From the NCBI GenBank assembly GCA_026225235.1, contig JAMFSK010000098.1, forward strand, positions 96,649 through 160,648: 64,000 bases of DNA, given 5' to 3'. A program made the translations under genes and the position numbers. The notes under the pieces were generated by a model. That model was not told the origin of the DNA. It did not search any database and was given only the letters and a program-made list of their open reading frames with translations. Numbering within the stretch: position 1 is the stretch's first letter; each line of letters begins with the position of its first letter. Source of the stretch: Burkholderiales bacterium (lineage in GTDB: Bacteria > Pseudomonadota > Gammaproteobacteria > Burkholderiales > Burkholderiaceae). Positions 8,813 through 18,230 of this stretch are shown in pieces.

Positions 8813-10366
8813 ATGGAACATGGCAATTGGACAGTCCGCACGAGACTGTATGCGTTGATGGGCATCGCGACCACGGTGCTACTCATCATCGGGGCGCTCG
8901 GCCTGACCGGGCTCTCGCGCAGCAGCGCCGCGCTAACCCAGATCTATGAGGGGCGCACCCGGGCGATCGAGCGCATCTCGACCATCGACGCGTTGATCGC
9001 CCAAAGCCGCTTCGCGCTCAGCGATGCCGTCCTCGACCCCTCGGCTGACAAATCCACCGCGACGGCGGCGCTGATGAACAAGAACGCGCCGCGGATCGCC
9101 TCGCTGTTCAACGAGTATCGTCACTTCCCGCTCTCCGATTCCGAGGCAACGCTCGCCGACACCTTCGAGCGTGACTACGGCAAGCTTCAGAAGGAAGGCC
9201 TCGCACCGGCCGCCGCCTTCCTCGCCGCAGGCAACTTGTCTGAGGCGCAGTGGACGATCGAGAAGAACGTCGAACCCCAGACCCTGATCGTTAAAAAAGA
9301 AACCGCCGAACTGCGTCAATTGCAGATCGACCAAGGCCAGCGTGAATATGAGTCGACGCAACACGCCGCGGCCGGCATTCGCTGGCTGGTCGGCGCGAGC
9401 ATCCTGATCGGCGCAGGCATCACCGCCTTGCTCTGCTGGCTGCTTGCACGCAGCCTCTTCACCCAGCTCGGCGGCGAACCCGCCGAGGCGGCGCGTATTG
9501 CGCGCGAGATCTCTCAGGGCAATCTTTCCGTCGATGTCGAGACGCGACCGGGCGACACGGCGAGCGTGATTCACGATATGAAGGTGATGCGCGACAAGCT
9601 GTCGACCATGGTCCTCGAGATCAAGCAGGCAGCCGAGTCGATCGCACTGGCCGCGGGGGAAATCGCGGCCGGCAATCGCGACCTGACCGAGCGCACGGCC
9701 GACCATGCGGCCAGCATCGAACGCACGGCGTCGAACATGAGCCAGATCGTCTCGATCGTGAAGCAGAATGCTGACAACGCGGAGCAGGCCAATGAGCTTG
9801 CCGAACGCGCCACCCTGCAGGCGCGCGACGGCAACGACGCGGTCGCGCAGGCTGTCGGACGCATGGAAGCGTTGATCGAACATTCGCACAAGATCGGGAC
9901 GATCACCTCGGTGATCGAGGGTATCGCTTTCCAGACCAATCTCCTTGCGCTGAATGCGGCCGTCGAGGCAGCGCGCGCCGGTTCGGCCGGTCGCGGCTTT
10001 GCCGTCGTGGCGAGCGAAGTCCGCGCACTGGCACGGCGTAGCGCCGACGCGGCGAAGGAAATTGCCGTGTTGATCGGCAATGCAACGCACGAGGTCGATA
10101 CCGGCTCCGGCACGGTACGGGCGGCCGGCGGCACGATTGAAAAGATGATGAAGTCAGTCCGCGATGTCGCCGCGTTGATCGACGAGATCTCGACAGCCTC
10201 GACCGAGCAAAGCGTCGGCCTCGAAGCGATCAACAAGGCCGTGGCGCAGATGGACGAGGTCACGCAACAGAACGCGGCCCTTGTAGAAGAAGCGACAGCG
10301 GCGGCTCACGCTCTAGACGAACAGGCGGTCAATCTGAACCGGGCGGTCTCGGTGTTCGTGGTCTAG
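8813..10366 (+). CDS. Methyl-accepting chemotaxis protein (Tar/Tsr-like)
   Basis: This 517-aa chemoreceptor has an N-terminal membrane segment (about residues 14-34), a periplasmic four-helix-type ligand domain (35-188), a second membrane segment (about 190-213), a HAMP linker (about 213-265) and a long cytoplasmic signalling hairpin. The tip [21 protein letters not shown], where CheA/CheW bind, is highly conserved, followed by [24 protein letters not shown]. The methylation helices flank it. The C-terminus ends in VSVFVV with no NWETF-like pentapeptide for CheR docking. The ligand cannot be read from sequence. No other chemotaxis gene is nearby. Confidence 0.95.
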   Translation: MEHGNWTVRTRLYALMGIATTVLLIIGALGLTGLSRSSAALTQIYEGRTRAIERISTIDALIAQSRFALSDAVLDPSADKSTATAALMNKNAPRIASLFNEYRHFPLSDSEATLADTFERDYGKLQKEGLAPAAAFLAAGNLSEAQWTIEKNVEPQTLIVKKETAELRQLQIDQGQREYESTQHAAAGIRWLVGASILIGAGITALLCWLLARSLFTQLGGEPAEAARIAREISQGNLSVDVETRPGDTASVIHDMKVMRDKLSTMVLEIKQAAESIALAAGEIAAGNRDLTERTADHAASIERTASNMSQIVSIVKQNADNAEQANELAERATLQARDGNDAVAQAVGRMEALIEHSHKIGTITSVIEGIAFQTNLLALNAAVEAARAGSAGRGFAVVASEVRALARRSADAAKEIAVLIGNATHEVDTGSGTVRAAGGTIEKMMKSVRDVAALIDEISTASTEQSVGLEAINKAVAQMDEVTQQNAALVEEATAAAHALDEQAVNLNRAVSVFVV

Positions 10367-10374
10367 GCAGTTTC

Positions 10375-10396
10375 GAACGGGCTCTCAAGCCCGTTC
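10375..10396. terminator. Hairpin between convergent chemoreceptor and msbA genes
   Basis: A perfect 9-bp stem (GAACGGGCT/AGCCCGTTC) with a 4-base loop lies 9 bp after the chemoreceptor stop and 71 bp after the msbA stop on the other strand. There is no T-tract on either strand, so it is a weak candidate for a bidirectional terminator. Confidence 0.45.
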
Positions 10397-10466
10397 CGAA
10401 TTGCGGCTCCAACGACCCTTGTGGTCCACCGCTGCCTGCGTCCGGATGGATCGCTTCCTGCTCGAC

Positions 10467-12224
10467 TTACGCCGCTTCCTGCTGCTGATACTGGATCCGA
10501 TGCAGGTTCGCGTAGAGCCCGTTGTGCTGGAGCAGTTCCGCGTGGCTGCCCTGTTCGACGATACGTCCGCCATCGAGCACGAGAATGCGGTCGGCGCGTT
10601 CGATGGTCGACAGGCGGTGCGCAATCACGAGCGTGGTGCGGCCGACCATCAGCGTCTCGAGCGCCGCTTGCACATAGCGCTCCGACTCCGAGTCGAGTGC
10701 CGAGGTGGCTTCATCGAGAATCAGGATCGGCGCGTCCTTGTAGATCGCCCGAGCAATCGCGAGACGCTGACGCTGACCGCCTGACAAGCGCATGCCGTTG
10801 TCGCCGACCAGGGTATCGAGCCCTTGCGGCATCAGCCCGACCATATCGGTCAGGTTCGCCGCCTGGATCGCCGCCTCGACCTTCGTGCGGTTGATCTCCT
10901 GCCCGTACGCGACGTTAGCCGCGATCGTGTCGTTGAACAACACGACGTCCTGGCTCACGAACGCAATCTGCGAGCGCAAGTCGGAAATCACATAGTCGGT
11001 GATCGGCACATCGTCGATCAGGATGCGGCCCCCTGTCGGATCGAAGAAGCGCGGCAGCAGATTGACCAAGGTGGTCTTGCCACCGCCCGACGGCCCGGCG
11101 AGGGCGACCATTTCGCCTGGCTTGATGGTGAAGTTGATATTCGACAGAATCGTCCGCTCACTCTCCGCAAAGGTGAACGACACATGGTCGAACGCCACCT
11201 TGCCGGTCGAGCGTGCGAGCGGCGTGCCCCCGCCGGCCGGCTCGGCCGGCTCGTCGATCAGGCCGTAGATCAGTTCAGCGGCGGTGATGCCGCGCTGCAT
11301 CGGCTGATTGACGTCCATCAAGTGCTTGAGCGGCGAGATCACGAGCAGCATCGCCGTCACGAATGAGACAAAACCGCCGACCGTGGTCTGATCATGTGCG
11401 GACTGGACCACGGCGATCGTAATGACCACCGCAAGCGCGATCGATGCCAGAAACTGCGTGAGCGGCTGGGCCAACCCACCCGACACCGTCATCCGCATCG
11501 AATAGCCGCGTAGCCGACGCGACATGCTCTCGAAGCGCGTCATCTCGTAGTTCTGGCCGTTATGCACCTTGACGACCTTATAACCGCCGGCCGTCTCCTC
11601 GACGATGTACGACAGCTCGTTCGTCAGACTCTGATAGTCGCGATTCAGGCGGCGCAGGCGGCGGTTGATCTTGCCGACCAGCCAGCCGATCGCCGGCAGC
11701 ATCACGGCAATGATCAAAGTAAGCCGCCAGTTCAGGAAAAACAGATACCCGAGCAGGAAGACCACCGTCATCGATTCGCGAATCAACGTGATCGCCACGC
11801 CGGTCAGGATCGTCAGGACCTGATTGACCTCGAACACGACGGCATTGATGATCGTGCTCGCGGTTTCGCGCTGGAAGAACAGTGCGCTCGCGTGAAGCAC
11901 GCGGTCGAACATCTTGAGCCGCAGGTTCAGGAGCACCCGGTTCGACAGCCACGACAACAGGTAATTGGACGCGTATTGCGCGACGCCGCGCACGAGCGCA
12001 AGGCCGACCACGGCAATCGGCACAAAATACTTCATATGGGTCGTGTGGTCCTTGGACCCAAAACCCTTGTCGAGCACCGACTTGAGCAGCGCCGGGATCC
12101 CCGCTTCGCTCGCGGCGACTACTGCCATCGCGAGGATGCCGAGGATGACCGCCCAGAGATGCGGCTTGACCTCCAGCGCAAGCGCCTTCAAAAGGCTTGC
12201 GGAGCGGCCGGGAGGCGTTTTCAT
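10467..12224 (-). CDS. msbA: Lipid A/LPS-core exporter MsbA (ABC half-transporter)
   Basis: MsbA flips core-lipid A across the inner membrane using ATP. The 585-aa protein has six membrane helices (about residues 20-310) fused to one nucleotide-binding domain. Walker [10 protein letters not shown] is at 377-385, the Q-loop FVSQD at about 422-426, the signature LSGGQ at 480-484, Walker B LILDEA at 501-506 and the H-loop His near 536. GAGAA precedes the ATG. It is transcribed away from the O-antigen ligase-type gene and sits at the edge of a glycosyltransferase group, supporting the LPS role over a drug exporter. Confidence 0.94.
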   Translation of the reverse strand: MKTPPGRSASLLKALALEVKPHLWAVILGILAMAVVAASEAGIPALLKSVLDKGFGSKDHTTHMKYFVPIAVVGLALVRGVAQYASNYLLSWLSNRVLLNLRLKMFDRVLHASALFFQRETASTIINAVVFEVNQVLTILTGVAITLIRESMTVVFLLGYLFFLNWRLTLIIAVMLPAIGWLVGKINRRLRRLNRDYQSLTNELSYIVEETAGGYKVVKVHNGQNYEMTRFESMSRRLRGYSMRMTVSGGLAQPLTQFLASIALAVVITIAVVQSAHDQTTVGGFVSFVTAMLLVISPLKHLMDVNQPMQRGITAAELIYGLIDEPAEPAGGGTPLARSTGKVAFDHVSFTFAESERTILSNINFTIKPGEMVALAGPSGGGKTTLVNLLPRFFDPTGGRILIDDVPITDYVISDLRSQIAFVSQDVVLFNDTIAANVAYGQEINRTKVEAAIQAANLTDMVGLMPQGLDTLVGDNGMRLSGGQRQRLAIARAIYKDAPILILDEATSALDSESERYVQAALETLMVGRTTLVIAHRLSTIERADRILVLDGGRIVEQGSHAELLQHNGLYANLHRIQYQQQEAA

Positions 12225-12396
12225 GAATTCTCAGACAGTCAAAAACGCCATTCTACCGGAGCCGCGAAAGCGGTCTGCCCGCTTTTACCGGGAGGGGCAT
12301 CCCGGTGCAAACGCAGACCTGCCGGCCTCTTCATACCCCTGGTTATCCCTTACACCCAGTAACCAACTCATCGCCTCGCCCGCTCAGATCGCCCGT

Positions 12397-12402
12397 TATA
12401 AT
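12397..12402 (+). promoter_or_regulatory. Possible -10 box upstream of the O-antigen ligase-type gene
   Basis: A perfect TATAAT lies in the 292-bp gap between divergent msbA and the ligase-type gene, 114 bases before the latter's ATG. No good -35 is seen at 16-18 bases. The rest of the gap shows no gene. Confidence 0.35.
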
Positions 12403-12516
12403 CTGCGGCGCCTAAACGATCTCCCTGTCATATAGTGCGCAAGGCTGCCGACCGGCCGCCCTTTGCGGCCCGGAATCGATGCGGCGCACCGGACAAACCC
12501 TGCTTGATCTCGCTCG

Positions 12517-13812
12517 ATGCGCGCCTTTACCGCTTTCAACTGGCTTGCCACTCTCGCGCTTTTTTTGGCGCCAACGCTCGTGCTAATCGTGCGCGGCGGC
12601 TCGGGCTATTGTTACTTCGTCCTGCTCGCCCTTTCGCTCGGCGCGATCATCGTGCAACGACACGAACCGGACCTGCTTGCCCCCCTTGTGCGGTACCGCT
12701 GGTTCACCATCGCGATGCTCGCGTTTCCGTGCGCGATCATCGTCCAGCAGGTGTACGGGGGCTACTATCTCCCGCGGCAATTCGAACCGATGTCGCGCTT
12801 CCTGTTTGTGCTGCCGATTTTCGTCATCCTGTGCCGGCTGCCCTCGGTCCAGTTACGCGCGCTCGGCTGGGGTTGCGCGGCGGGCTCGATTCTCGCGGGC
12901 GGCTGGGCCGCAACGAGCGTCTTCCAGACCGGCCTAACCGACACGCTGCGGTTCAGCAACACCTACACCAATCCGATCCCATTCGGCGACACCGCGCTGT
13001 TGCTGGCTTTCCTGTCGATCTTCACGCTCGGCTGGGATGGCCGGCGCAACATCGCAGCGATTATTATCAAGACCCTCGGCCTGCTCGCAGGCGGCTATGC
13101 GTCGTACCTGTCGGGCACGCGCGGCGGCTGGCTCGCGGTGCCGATCTTCGTGGTGCTGCTCGGCCTTCAGTACGGCTGGTTCACCCACTGGAAGCGAATC
13201 GTGCTCGCGGCCAGCACCATCGTCGTGGTGTGCGTCGCGCTGATGTCGACCTCGCTCGTCGAGCATCGCATGACCGATGCCACCTCCGATATCGTCCAGC
13301 TTAAACAGGGCAAAGACGACACATCAGTCGGACTGCGCCTGCAGTTGTGGAAGGCCTCGTGGCTGATCTATACGGAGCATCCGGTGTTCGGCGTCGGCAA
13401 GGGGCATCTCGAACGCTCACTGGATGAACTGGCGAGTCGCGGTGTCGCGACGAAGGAGATCGTCAACGAGCGCGCCCATAGCGACTTCTTCTCGACCATC
13501 GCGGAGATGGGCACGATCGGGCTTGCCTGCCTGTTGCTGGTCTATATCGGCTGGTCGGTCGAGCTCTGGCGCATGCACCGCTCACGCGATGCAGCCACGG
13601 CGGCGGCCTCGCATGCGGGTCTGGCGCTCGCCTTGAGCACGGTTGTCTATGGCTTGACGATCGACGTGCTGGTGCCGCTGATGAATACCACGCTGCTCGC
13701 GCTACTCAGCGCGGGGCTGCTCGCCATGATCGAGGCGCGTCGGCGTGAAATGGCGTTGGGGGCGCCTGCGCTTTCGGCAGATCGTTCCGGCGATCGTACG
13801 GCGGCTCATTGA
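12517..13812 (+). CDS. O-antigen ligase / Wzy-type polytopic membrane protein
   Basis: This 431-aa protein is almost wholly hydrophobic, with about ten to twelve predicted membrane helices and one larger periplasmic loop at about residues 245-335. In that loop LRLQLWKASWLIYTEHPVFG and ERAHSDFFSTIAEMGTIG match the Wzy_C/WaaL pattern, in which a conserved His (here about 320) in the periplasmic loop is needed for ligation. WaaL transfers undecaprenyl-linked O-antigen to lipid A-core. The position next to msbA and core glycosyltransferases favours WaaL, but a Wzy polymerase cannot be excluded. No O-antigen polymer genes lie in the window. Confidence 0.85.
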   Translation: MRAFTAFNWLATLALFLAPTLVLIVRGGSGYCYFVLLALSLGAIIVQRHEPDLLAPLVRYRWFTIAMLAFPCAIIVQQVYGGYYLPRQFEPMSRFLFVLPIFVILCRLPSVQLRALGWGCAAGSILAGGWAATSVFQTGLTDTLRFSNTYTNPIPFGDTALLLAFLSIFTLGWDGRRNIAAIIIKTLGLLAGGYASYLSGTRGGWLAVPIFVVLLGLQYGWFTHWKRIVLAASTIVVVCVALMSTSLVEHRMTDATSDIVQLKQGKDDTSVGLRLQLWKASWLIYTEHPVFGVGKGHLERSLDELASRGVATKEIVNERAHSDFFSTIAEMGTIGLACLLLVYIGWSVELWRMHRSRDAATAAASHAGLALALSTVVYGLTIDVLVPLMNTTLLALLSAGLLAMIEARRREMALGAPALSADRSGDRTAAH

Positions 13813-13881
13813 GCCGGTTGTTCAGTCGATCGATCACTAAGCCGTCCGCTCAGTGACTCATCGAGCCGGTCCACGCCGCCA

Positions 13882-15108
13882 TCAAATCGCCATAAGCCGG
13901 CACAGCGCACGCACGTGGGCTTCGACGCCCGGATCGTAGACGACGCTCGCCACCGGATCGGCCACCCGCGCATTGGGACCCTTCACGCGTTCAAGAGCAG
14001 CGGCAATCGCGTGCTCGAAGCTCGTGGGATCCTGTCTCGAAAACTCGATCTTCGCATCCGGCGCCACGGCCTCGGCCGAGCCGACGTTGTCGGCAATCAC
14101 GAGCGGCGTGCCGCATAGCACCGACTCCACACCCACCAGGCCAAACGGCTCGTAGACCGAGGCGACCACCGTGAAATCGGCTGCGCGGAACAGGTCTTCA
14201 ATCTCCTTGCAGTAGCCGACATAGCGGATTGCGTCGCTGGTCTTCGGCACCGGACGCCCCGCCACCACCAGGCAGACCGGCAACTGCGTCTTCTCGAAAA
14301 ACGCTTCGAGCAGCGCGTAGCCCTTGCGCTCGTGGCTCGTCGACGAAAACACGAAGAGGGTCCGGTCTTCGGGCAAGCCGAACTTGCGACGCAGCGCAAG
14401 CCGCTCGACGCTATCGGCCGGGCGGAAGCGCGCGGTTTCGACCGGCGGGTAATGCACGTGGATGCGCTCGGCGGGCACCGCATAAACCCGCTGGAGTTCG
14501 TCGCCCATGCGCTTCGAATGCGCAATGATCGCGCGCGCGCCACCATAGGTCCGACGCTCGATTGCAATTTGCCAGCGGTCGCTGAGCCGCGGCTGGCGGC
14601 CGGTCGATTCGACAAAACCCACATGCGTGCCGCCGCACAGCGCGAGGTCGGCAATGCCCGTATGGTTGACGGAGAAGACGTAGGCGTTTGGCCGCGCGCG
14701 CAGGCGGCGCTTGAGGAGCCACGCGAAAGCGAGGCCACGCATCTTGCGCGGGGCCCAGTTGACTTTCAGCGTTTGCGCGTCGACCCAGGCCGCTTCGGGC
14801 AGGGAACGGTCGATCTTGCGGGCAAAGAGCGTCGGCCGGATGCCGAGACGATGAAAACCCGCGGCGAGATCGCGCATATAACGCTCGGCACCACCACTAT
14901 TGGTGAGCGCCTGCGCTGTCACGACGAGGTCGGCAACGGGCAGGATCGCCGCGTCGGTCGTCGGCGCGCTGGACTCGGAAGGGCGGAAATTCGGTGCGGA
15001 CAAGAGCAATCTCGGGTCAGGCTGTCCGGCAGCGTTTACGATGCCCCGTGCCGCGAAGGGGCACGTTCCGGGGTTATCGCAAATCCAGCCGGACCGGCAG
15101 ATGGGCAA
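13882..15108 (-). CDS. Glycosyltransferase family 4 (GT-B fold), LPS region
   Basis: The 408-aa reading resembles family 4 glycosyltransferases. An N-terminal NSGGAERYMRDLAAGF donor-side loop, AIIAHSKRM, VFSSTSHERKGYALLEAF and the EX7E-type motif EPFGLVGVE are all present, the last binding the nucleotide sugar. The start is uncertain. The reading begins at a TTG (15106-15108) only a few bases below a TACAAT hexamer (15116-15121 on this strand), and the first ~55 residues look non-conserved. A TTG near 15003, preceded by GAG, is an alternative. Donor, acceptor and linkage are unknown; the cytoplasmic face of LPS core assembly is likely. It converges on the ligase-type gene with a 69-bp gap. 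Confidence 0.85.
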   Translation of the reverse strand: MPICRSGWICDNPGTCPFAARGIVNAAGQPDPRLLLSAPNFRPSESSAPTTDAAILPVADLVVTAQALTNSGGAERYMRDLAAGFHRLGIRPTLFARKIDRSLPEAAWVDAQTLKVNWAPRKMRGLAFAWLLKRRLRARPNAYVFSVNHTGIADLALCGGTHVGFVESTGRQPRLSDRWQIAIERRTYGGARAIIAHSKRMGDELQRVYAVPAERIHVHYPPVETARFRPADSVERLALRRKFGLPEDRTLFVFSSTSHERKGYALLEAFFEKTQLPVCLVVAGRPVPKTSDAIRYVGYCKEIEDLFRAADFTVVASVYEPFGLVGVESVLCGTPLVIADNVGSAEAVAPDAKIEFSRQDPTSFEHAIAAALERVKGPNARVADPVASVVYDPGVEAHVRALCRLMAI

Positions 15109-15314
15109 TGCGCCGATTGTAAAGGATCGTCCCGTGGGGCCGCCCCTGCACCCCCATGAAACTCAAACGGATAATCACAGATCGATCATCCATCTTCTCA
15201 AAGGACTGTTGGATGAGTCTGGCGCGGACATCAACCCAGCGCATGGCCGTCAAACTGCCGCCGCAGCGCCGACACCGATTAGAATTGACGCCGCTCCCGC
15301 CACCAGTGACCCGC

Positions 15315-16307
15315 ATGCAAAGTTCGACTCCCCGGCCGCTCGTCTCGATCCTGCTGATCGCGTTCAATCAGGAAGCTGTGATCGCCGATGCGGTGCGCGG
15401 CGTCCTGGCCCAGACCTATGAGCCGCTCGAAATCCTCATCTCCGACGACGCCTCGCACGACAAGACCTTCGAGATCATCGAAGCCACCGTGCGCGACTAC
15501 ACCGGGCCGCATAGCGTATCGATCAATCGCAATGCACAGAACGCAGGGATCAGCGGTCATCTCTCCGCGCTCGCCACCCGCGCCAAAGGCGAGTTGCTGT
15601 TTGTCGCAGCGGGCGACGATGTCTCGGCGCCCGAGCGTTGCGCGCGGGTGGTCGACTTCTGGCTCGCTCACGACCGGCGGCCCGACCTGATCGCTACCGA
15701 TCTGGTCGATATGGATGGCTCGGGGCAGACACACGAGCGCCTAGCACCGACTGAACTCGATACCTACCGGAGTTTCGATGACTGGCTCGCCGGACGGCCG
15801 CACCTGATCGGCGCCGCCCACGCGTGGTCGCGACGGCTGTTCGAGCGCTTCGGACCGCTGCTACCGGGCGCGGCGGCAGAGGATCAGTTGATGACGTTCC
15901 GTGCCATCGTGACGGGCGGTGCGCTCAGCCTGCGTGAGCCGCTGGTGCGCTATCGGCGCGGCGGTTTATCGCGCAAGCGCCGGTACCGCAATGTCGCGGA
16001 ATTCGTGGCGCGCGCGCAGCGTTCGAATCGGTATGGGCTCGCAGAAGTGACCCAGCTTCAGCAGGACGCCGATGTCGCAGGGCTCGGCGCGCGCATGCAC
16101 GGCTACCTCGCGCCACAGCTTGCGCGCATCCGCTATACACAGTCGATTTTCGAGATGACGGGCACCTGCGCGCGAGTGCGCTTGCTACTCGGTTCGCGCG
16201 AGGTCAAACTGGGCTTCCGCATTCGCATGTTTCTCTATGCGGTGTGTCCGGTGGTCTATGCGCCGGTGTTCTGGGTCAAGCGTGTGGCGCGCGGAGGTCG
16301 GTCATGA
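15315..16307 (+). CDS. Glycosyltransferase family 2 (GT-A fold)
   Basis: The 330-aa protein begins with the GT2 core: PLVSILLIAFNQEAVIADAV, EILISDDASHDKTFEII, and the metal/UDP-sugar loop VAAGDDVSAPERC. The C-terminal third is hydrophobic (VKLGFRIRMFLYAVCPVVYAPVFW), suggesting membrane association. I chose the ATG at 15315, which gives the normal spacing to the IAFN strand. Longer in-frame starts at 15156 and 15243 add a basic, non-conserved leader. It overlaps the next glycosyltransferase by 4 bases (ATGA), so the two are co-translated. Sugar specificity is unknown. Confidence 0.88.
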   Translation: MQSSTPRPLVSILLIAFNQEAVIADAVRGVLAQTYEPLEILISDDASHDKTFEIIEATVRDYTGPHSVSINRNAQNAGISGHLSALATRAKGELLFVAAGDDVSAPERCARVVDFWLAHDRRPDLIATDLVDMDGSGQTHERLAPTELDTYRSFDDWLAGRPHLIGAAHAWSRRLFERFGPLLPGAAAEDQLMTFRAIVTGGALSLREPLVRYRRGGLSRKRRYRNVAEFVARAQRSNRYGLAEVTQLQQDADVAGLGARMHGYLAPQLARIRYTQSIFEMTGTCARVRLLLGSREVKLGFRIRMFLYAVCPVVYAPVFWVKRVARGGRS

Positions 16308-17197
16308 GCGAGGTGCAGTCCGTTGGCAGTGAATCGAAGCACGAGGATATAGACGGCCTTGGCGTGGTTGCGACAAGCGACGGTCATGTCGATGCCGGTT
16401 CGCCCCTCGCGCCTGCTCAGGCCGCCCCCTCGCTGAGTGTCGTCATCATCACCAAAAACGAAGCGCACAACATCGGCGCATGCATTGCCTCGATCCGTTC
16501 GCTCGCGCAGGAAGTGATCGTGGTCGACTCGGGCAGCCGCGACGATACGGTGGCCATCGCACGGGCCGCCGGCGCGACGGTCATCGAGACAGAAGACTGG
16601 CCCGGCTTCGGCCCGCAAAAGAATCGCGCCCTCTCGCATGCACGGGGTGACTGGGTGCTCTCTCTCGATGCCGATGAGCGCGTCACCGAACAAGGGTTGG
16701 CCGAACTTAGTGCAGTACTCGCCGCGCCCCGTCATACGGCCTACGCCTTACCTCGACTCTCGCAGTTTTGCGGTCGCTGGGTCAGACATTCGGGCTGGTA
16801 TCCGGACTATGTGACACGGTTGTTTCGTCGCGGCAGCGCGCGTTTCAGCGACGATCTGGTCCACGAGCGAATCGATGTCCAGGGTGAAGTCGAATCGCTT
16901 CGCGAGCCTTTGCATCACTACAGCTATCTCGATCAGCGGCAAGTCGAAGAGAAGATCGACCGCTATGCACAGGCCGGTGCAGAACAGTTGTTCCAGCGTG
17001 GCAAGCACTATGGGCCGCTCAAACCCTACCTCGCAGGCGGGTGGGCCTGGTTGCGCACGTGGGTCTTGCGCGCGGGCTGTCTTGATGGCGCAGCGGGCTC
17101 GGGCATTGCCGCCATGAACGCACGTTCGACGGCACAGAAGTATTTGAGGCTCCAGTCCATGCATCGCAAGCGCATGCCGCCGTGCGGGTGCGGTTGA
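16304..17197 (+). CDS. WaaE/KdtX-type LPS core glycosyltransferase (GT2)
   Basis: This 297-aa protein has a ~40-residue variable N-terminus, then the GT2 core SLSVVIITKNEAHNIGACI, EVIVVDSGSRDDTVAIA, WPGFGPQKNRAL and WVLSLDADERV, the last holding the DxD-like metal site. The C-terminal HHYSYLDQRQVEEKIDRYA and GSGIAAMNARSTAQKYLRLQ are characteristic of WaaE/KdtX, which adds glucose to inner-core heptose. The first ATG overlaps the upstream glycosyltransferase stop as ATGA. A role in LPS inner-core extension is likely from family and location; the exact linkage is inferred. Confidence 0.87.
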   Translation: MSEVQSVGSESKHEDIDGLGVVATSDGHVDAGSPLAPAQAAPSLSVVIITKNEAHNIGACIASIRSLAQEVIVVDSGSRDDTVAIARAAGATVIETEDWPGFGPQKNRALSHARGDWVLSLDADERVTEQGLAELSAVLAAPRHTAYALPRLSQFCGRWVRHSGWYPDYVTRLFRRGSARFSDDLVHERIDVQGEVESLREPLHHYSYLDQRQVEEKIDRYAQAGAEQLFQRGKHYGPLKPYLAGGWAWLRTWVLRAGCLDGAAGSGIAAMNARSTAQKYLRLQSMHRKRMPPCGCG

Positions 17198-17320
17198 CTC
17201 GCCCGGATCGCCGCCCCGCTTTTTTGCTCATCAACCGTAGCTCGACGAAGCCGCCAATTCTCCTAAGCACGCCACGTGCGCTGCGGACCCGATTTGCAAG
17301 CCAACGCCCTGGTACGCAGC

Positions 17321-18163
17321 CTAGCTGAACACCCGCTTGATCCGGCACTTGAGCATCGCGCGCCGGAACTTCGAGTTCTGTTCGGGCTCGGGCACCGCGA
17401 GCGTGTCGCCAGCCGGTTTGCCGCGCCGCAAATAGTAGCGATCAAAGGTCGCCTGCGTGATCCCCCACTTGTGCAGGAACTGGCGGCGCCCGTCGTTCTT
17501 GACGACCTTGCCCGTGCTCTTCTGCTGGAAGTGATAAACCAGGCTATCGCCCACGCCGAGAAAGGTGCGGCAACCCGCGTCCCACATCTTCCTTGAGAAA
17601 TCATTGTCGCTGCTCATGCCAGGGCTCAATTCGCTGCTGTAGCCCCCGAGTCGCTCCCACCACTCACGATGCACGAGGGTCGGCGGCCAGGTCGCACCCA
17701 ACCAGTCGGGCCGTACCAGCGAAGGCGCAGCATCGACCAGCGCAGCCGCATCGAAGGTGGCGACATCACGCCCGAAGTTACGCACCACGACACACGGATT
17801 GCCACTGTCGACCGGCTCGATCATCGTGCCTGAGAGCATGAACAGATTGCTCGGCATTTTCGGGATCCGGCGTGCGAGGGCTTCGTCCCAGCCCGGGCAG
17901 CAATACATATCGTCGTTCATGTACACGACGTAGTCGCGCGCGGCGCGCGCGCCCACCCAGTTCACCGCATGGCAAATACCGATATTGGTCGGCGAGGCGG
18001 TGTACTCGAGCCCCTGGAGCTTGACCCATTCGAGCGTGCCGTCGGCGCCGTCGTTCACGTGGATCAGCAACTGGTGCTCATACGTCGAATGCCGGCGAAG
18101 GCTTTCGACGCACAGTTGCAAATGCGCGAGGTTATTCCAGGTCGGGATGATGATCGAAAACAT
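17321..18163 (-). CDS. Glycosyltransferase family 2-like protein
   Basis: The 280-aa protein starts MFSIIIPTWNNLAHLQLCVE, a GT-A N-terminal strand. It has HVNDGADGTLEW, NIGICHAVN and the DxD-like YMNDDMY (about residues 91-97), then WLGATWPPTLVHREWWERLG and SDNDFSRKMWDAG, typical of GT2 enzymes acting on polysaccharides. I prefer the ATG at 18161-18163. The upstream ATG at 18203-18205 lies inside the hairpin that appears to terminate dnaE, and the 14 extra residues are not conserved-looking. It lies 67 bp below dnaE on the same strand. It may serve LPS core decoration with its neighbours; the substrate is unknown. Confidence 0.85.
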   Translation of the reverse strand: MFSIIIPTWNNLAHLQLCVESLRRHSTYEHQLLIHVNDGADGTLEWVKLQGLEYTASPTNIGICHAVNWVGARAARDYVVYMNDDMYCCPGWDEALARRIPKMPSNLFMLSGTMIEPVDSGNPCVVVRNFGRDVATFDAAALVDAAPSLVRPDWLGATWPPTLVHREWWERLGGYSSELSPGMSSDNDFSRKMWDAGCRTFLGVGDSLVYHFQQKSTGKVVKNDGRRQFLHKWGITQATFDRYYLRRGKPAGDTLAVPEPEQNSKFRRAMLKCRIKRVFS

Positions 18164-18203
18164 CGAAGGCCGTTTCGATGGCGAGGCCATCGAGCAAAAG
18201 TGC

Positions 18204-18225
18204 ATGGCCCCGTTGCCAGGGCCAT
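18204..18225 (-). terminator. Likely dnaE terminator hairpin
   Basis: A perfect 7-bp stem (ATGGCCC/GGGCCAT) with an 8-base loop begins 5 bp after the dnaE stop. On the minus strand it is followed by GCACTTTTGC, a short T run. It covers one possible start codon of the downstream glycosyltransferase. Confidence 0.5.
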
Positions 18226-18230
18226 CGCGG

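Noticed and set aside
12435..13304. An open frame overlapping the ligase-type gene in another frame
   Set aside because: Arg/Pro/Ala-rich, no hydrophobic pattern; the true frame codes for a polytopic membrane protein.
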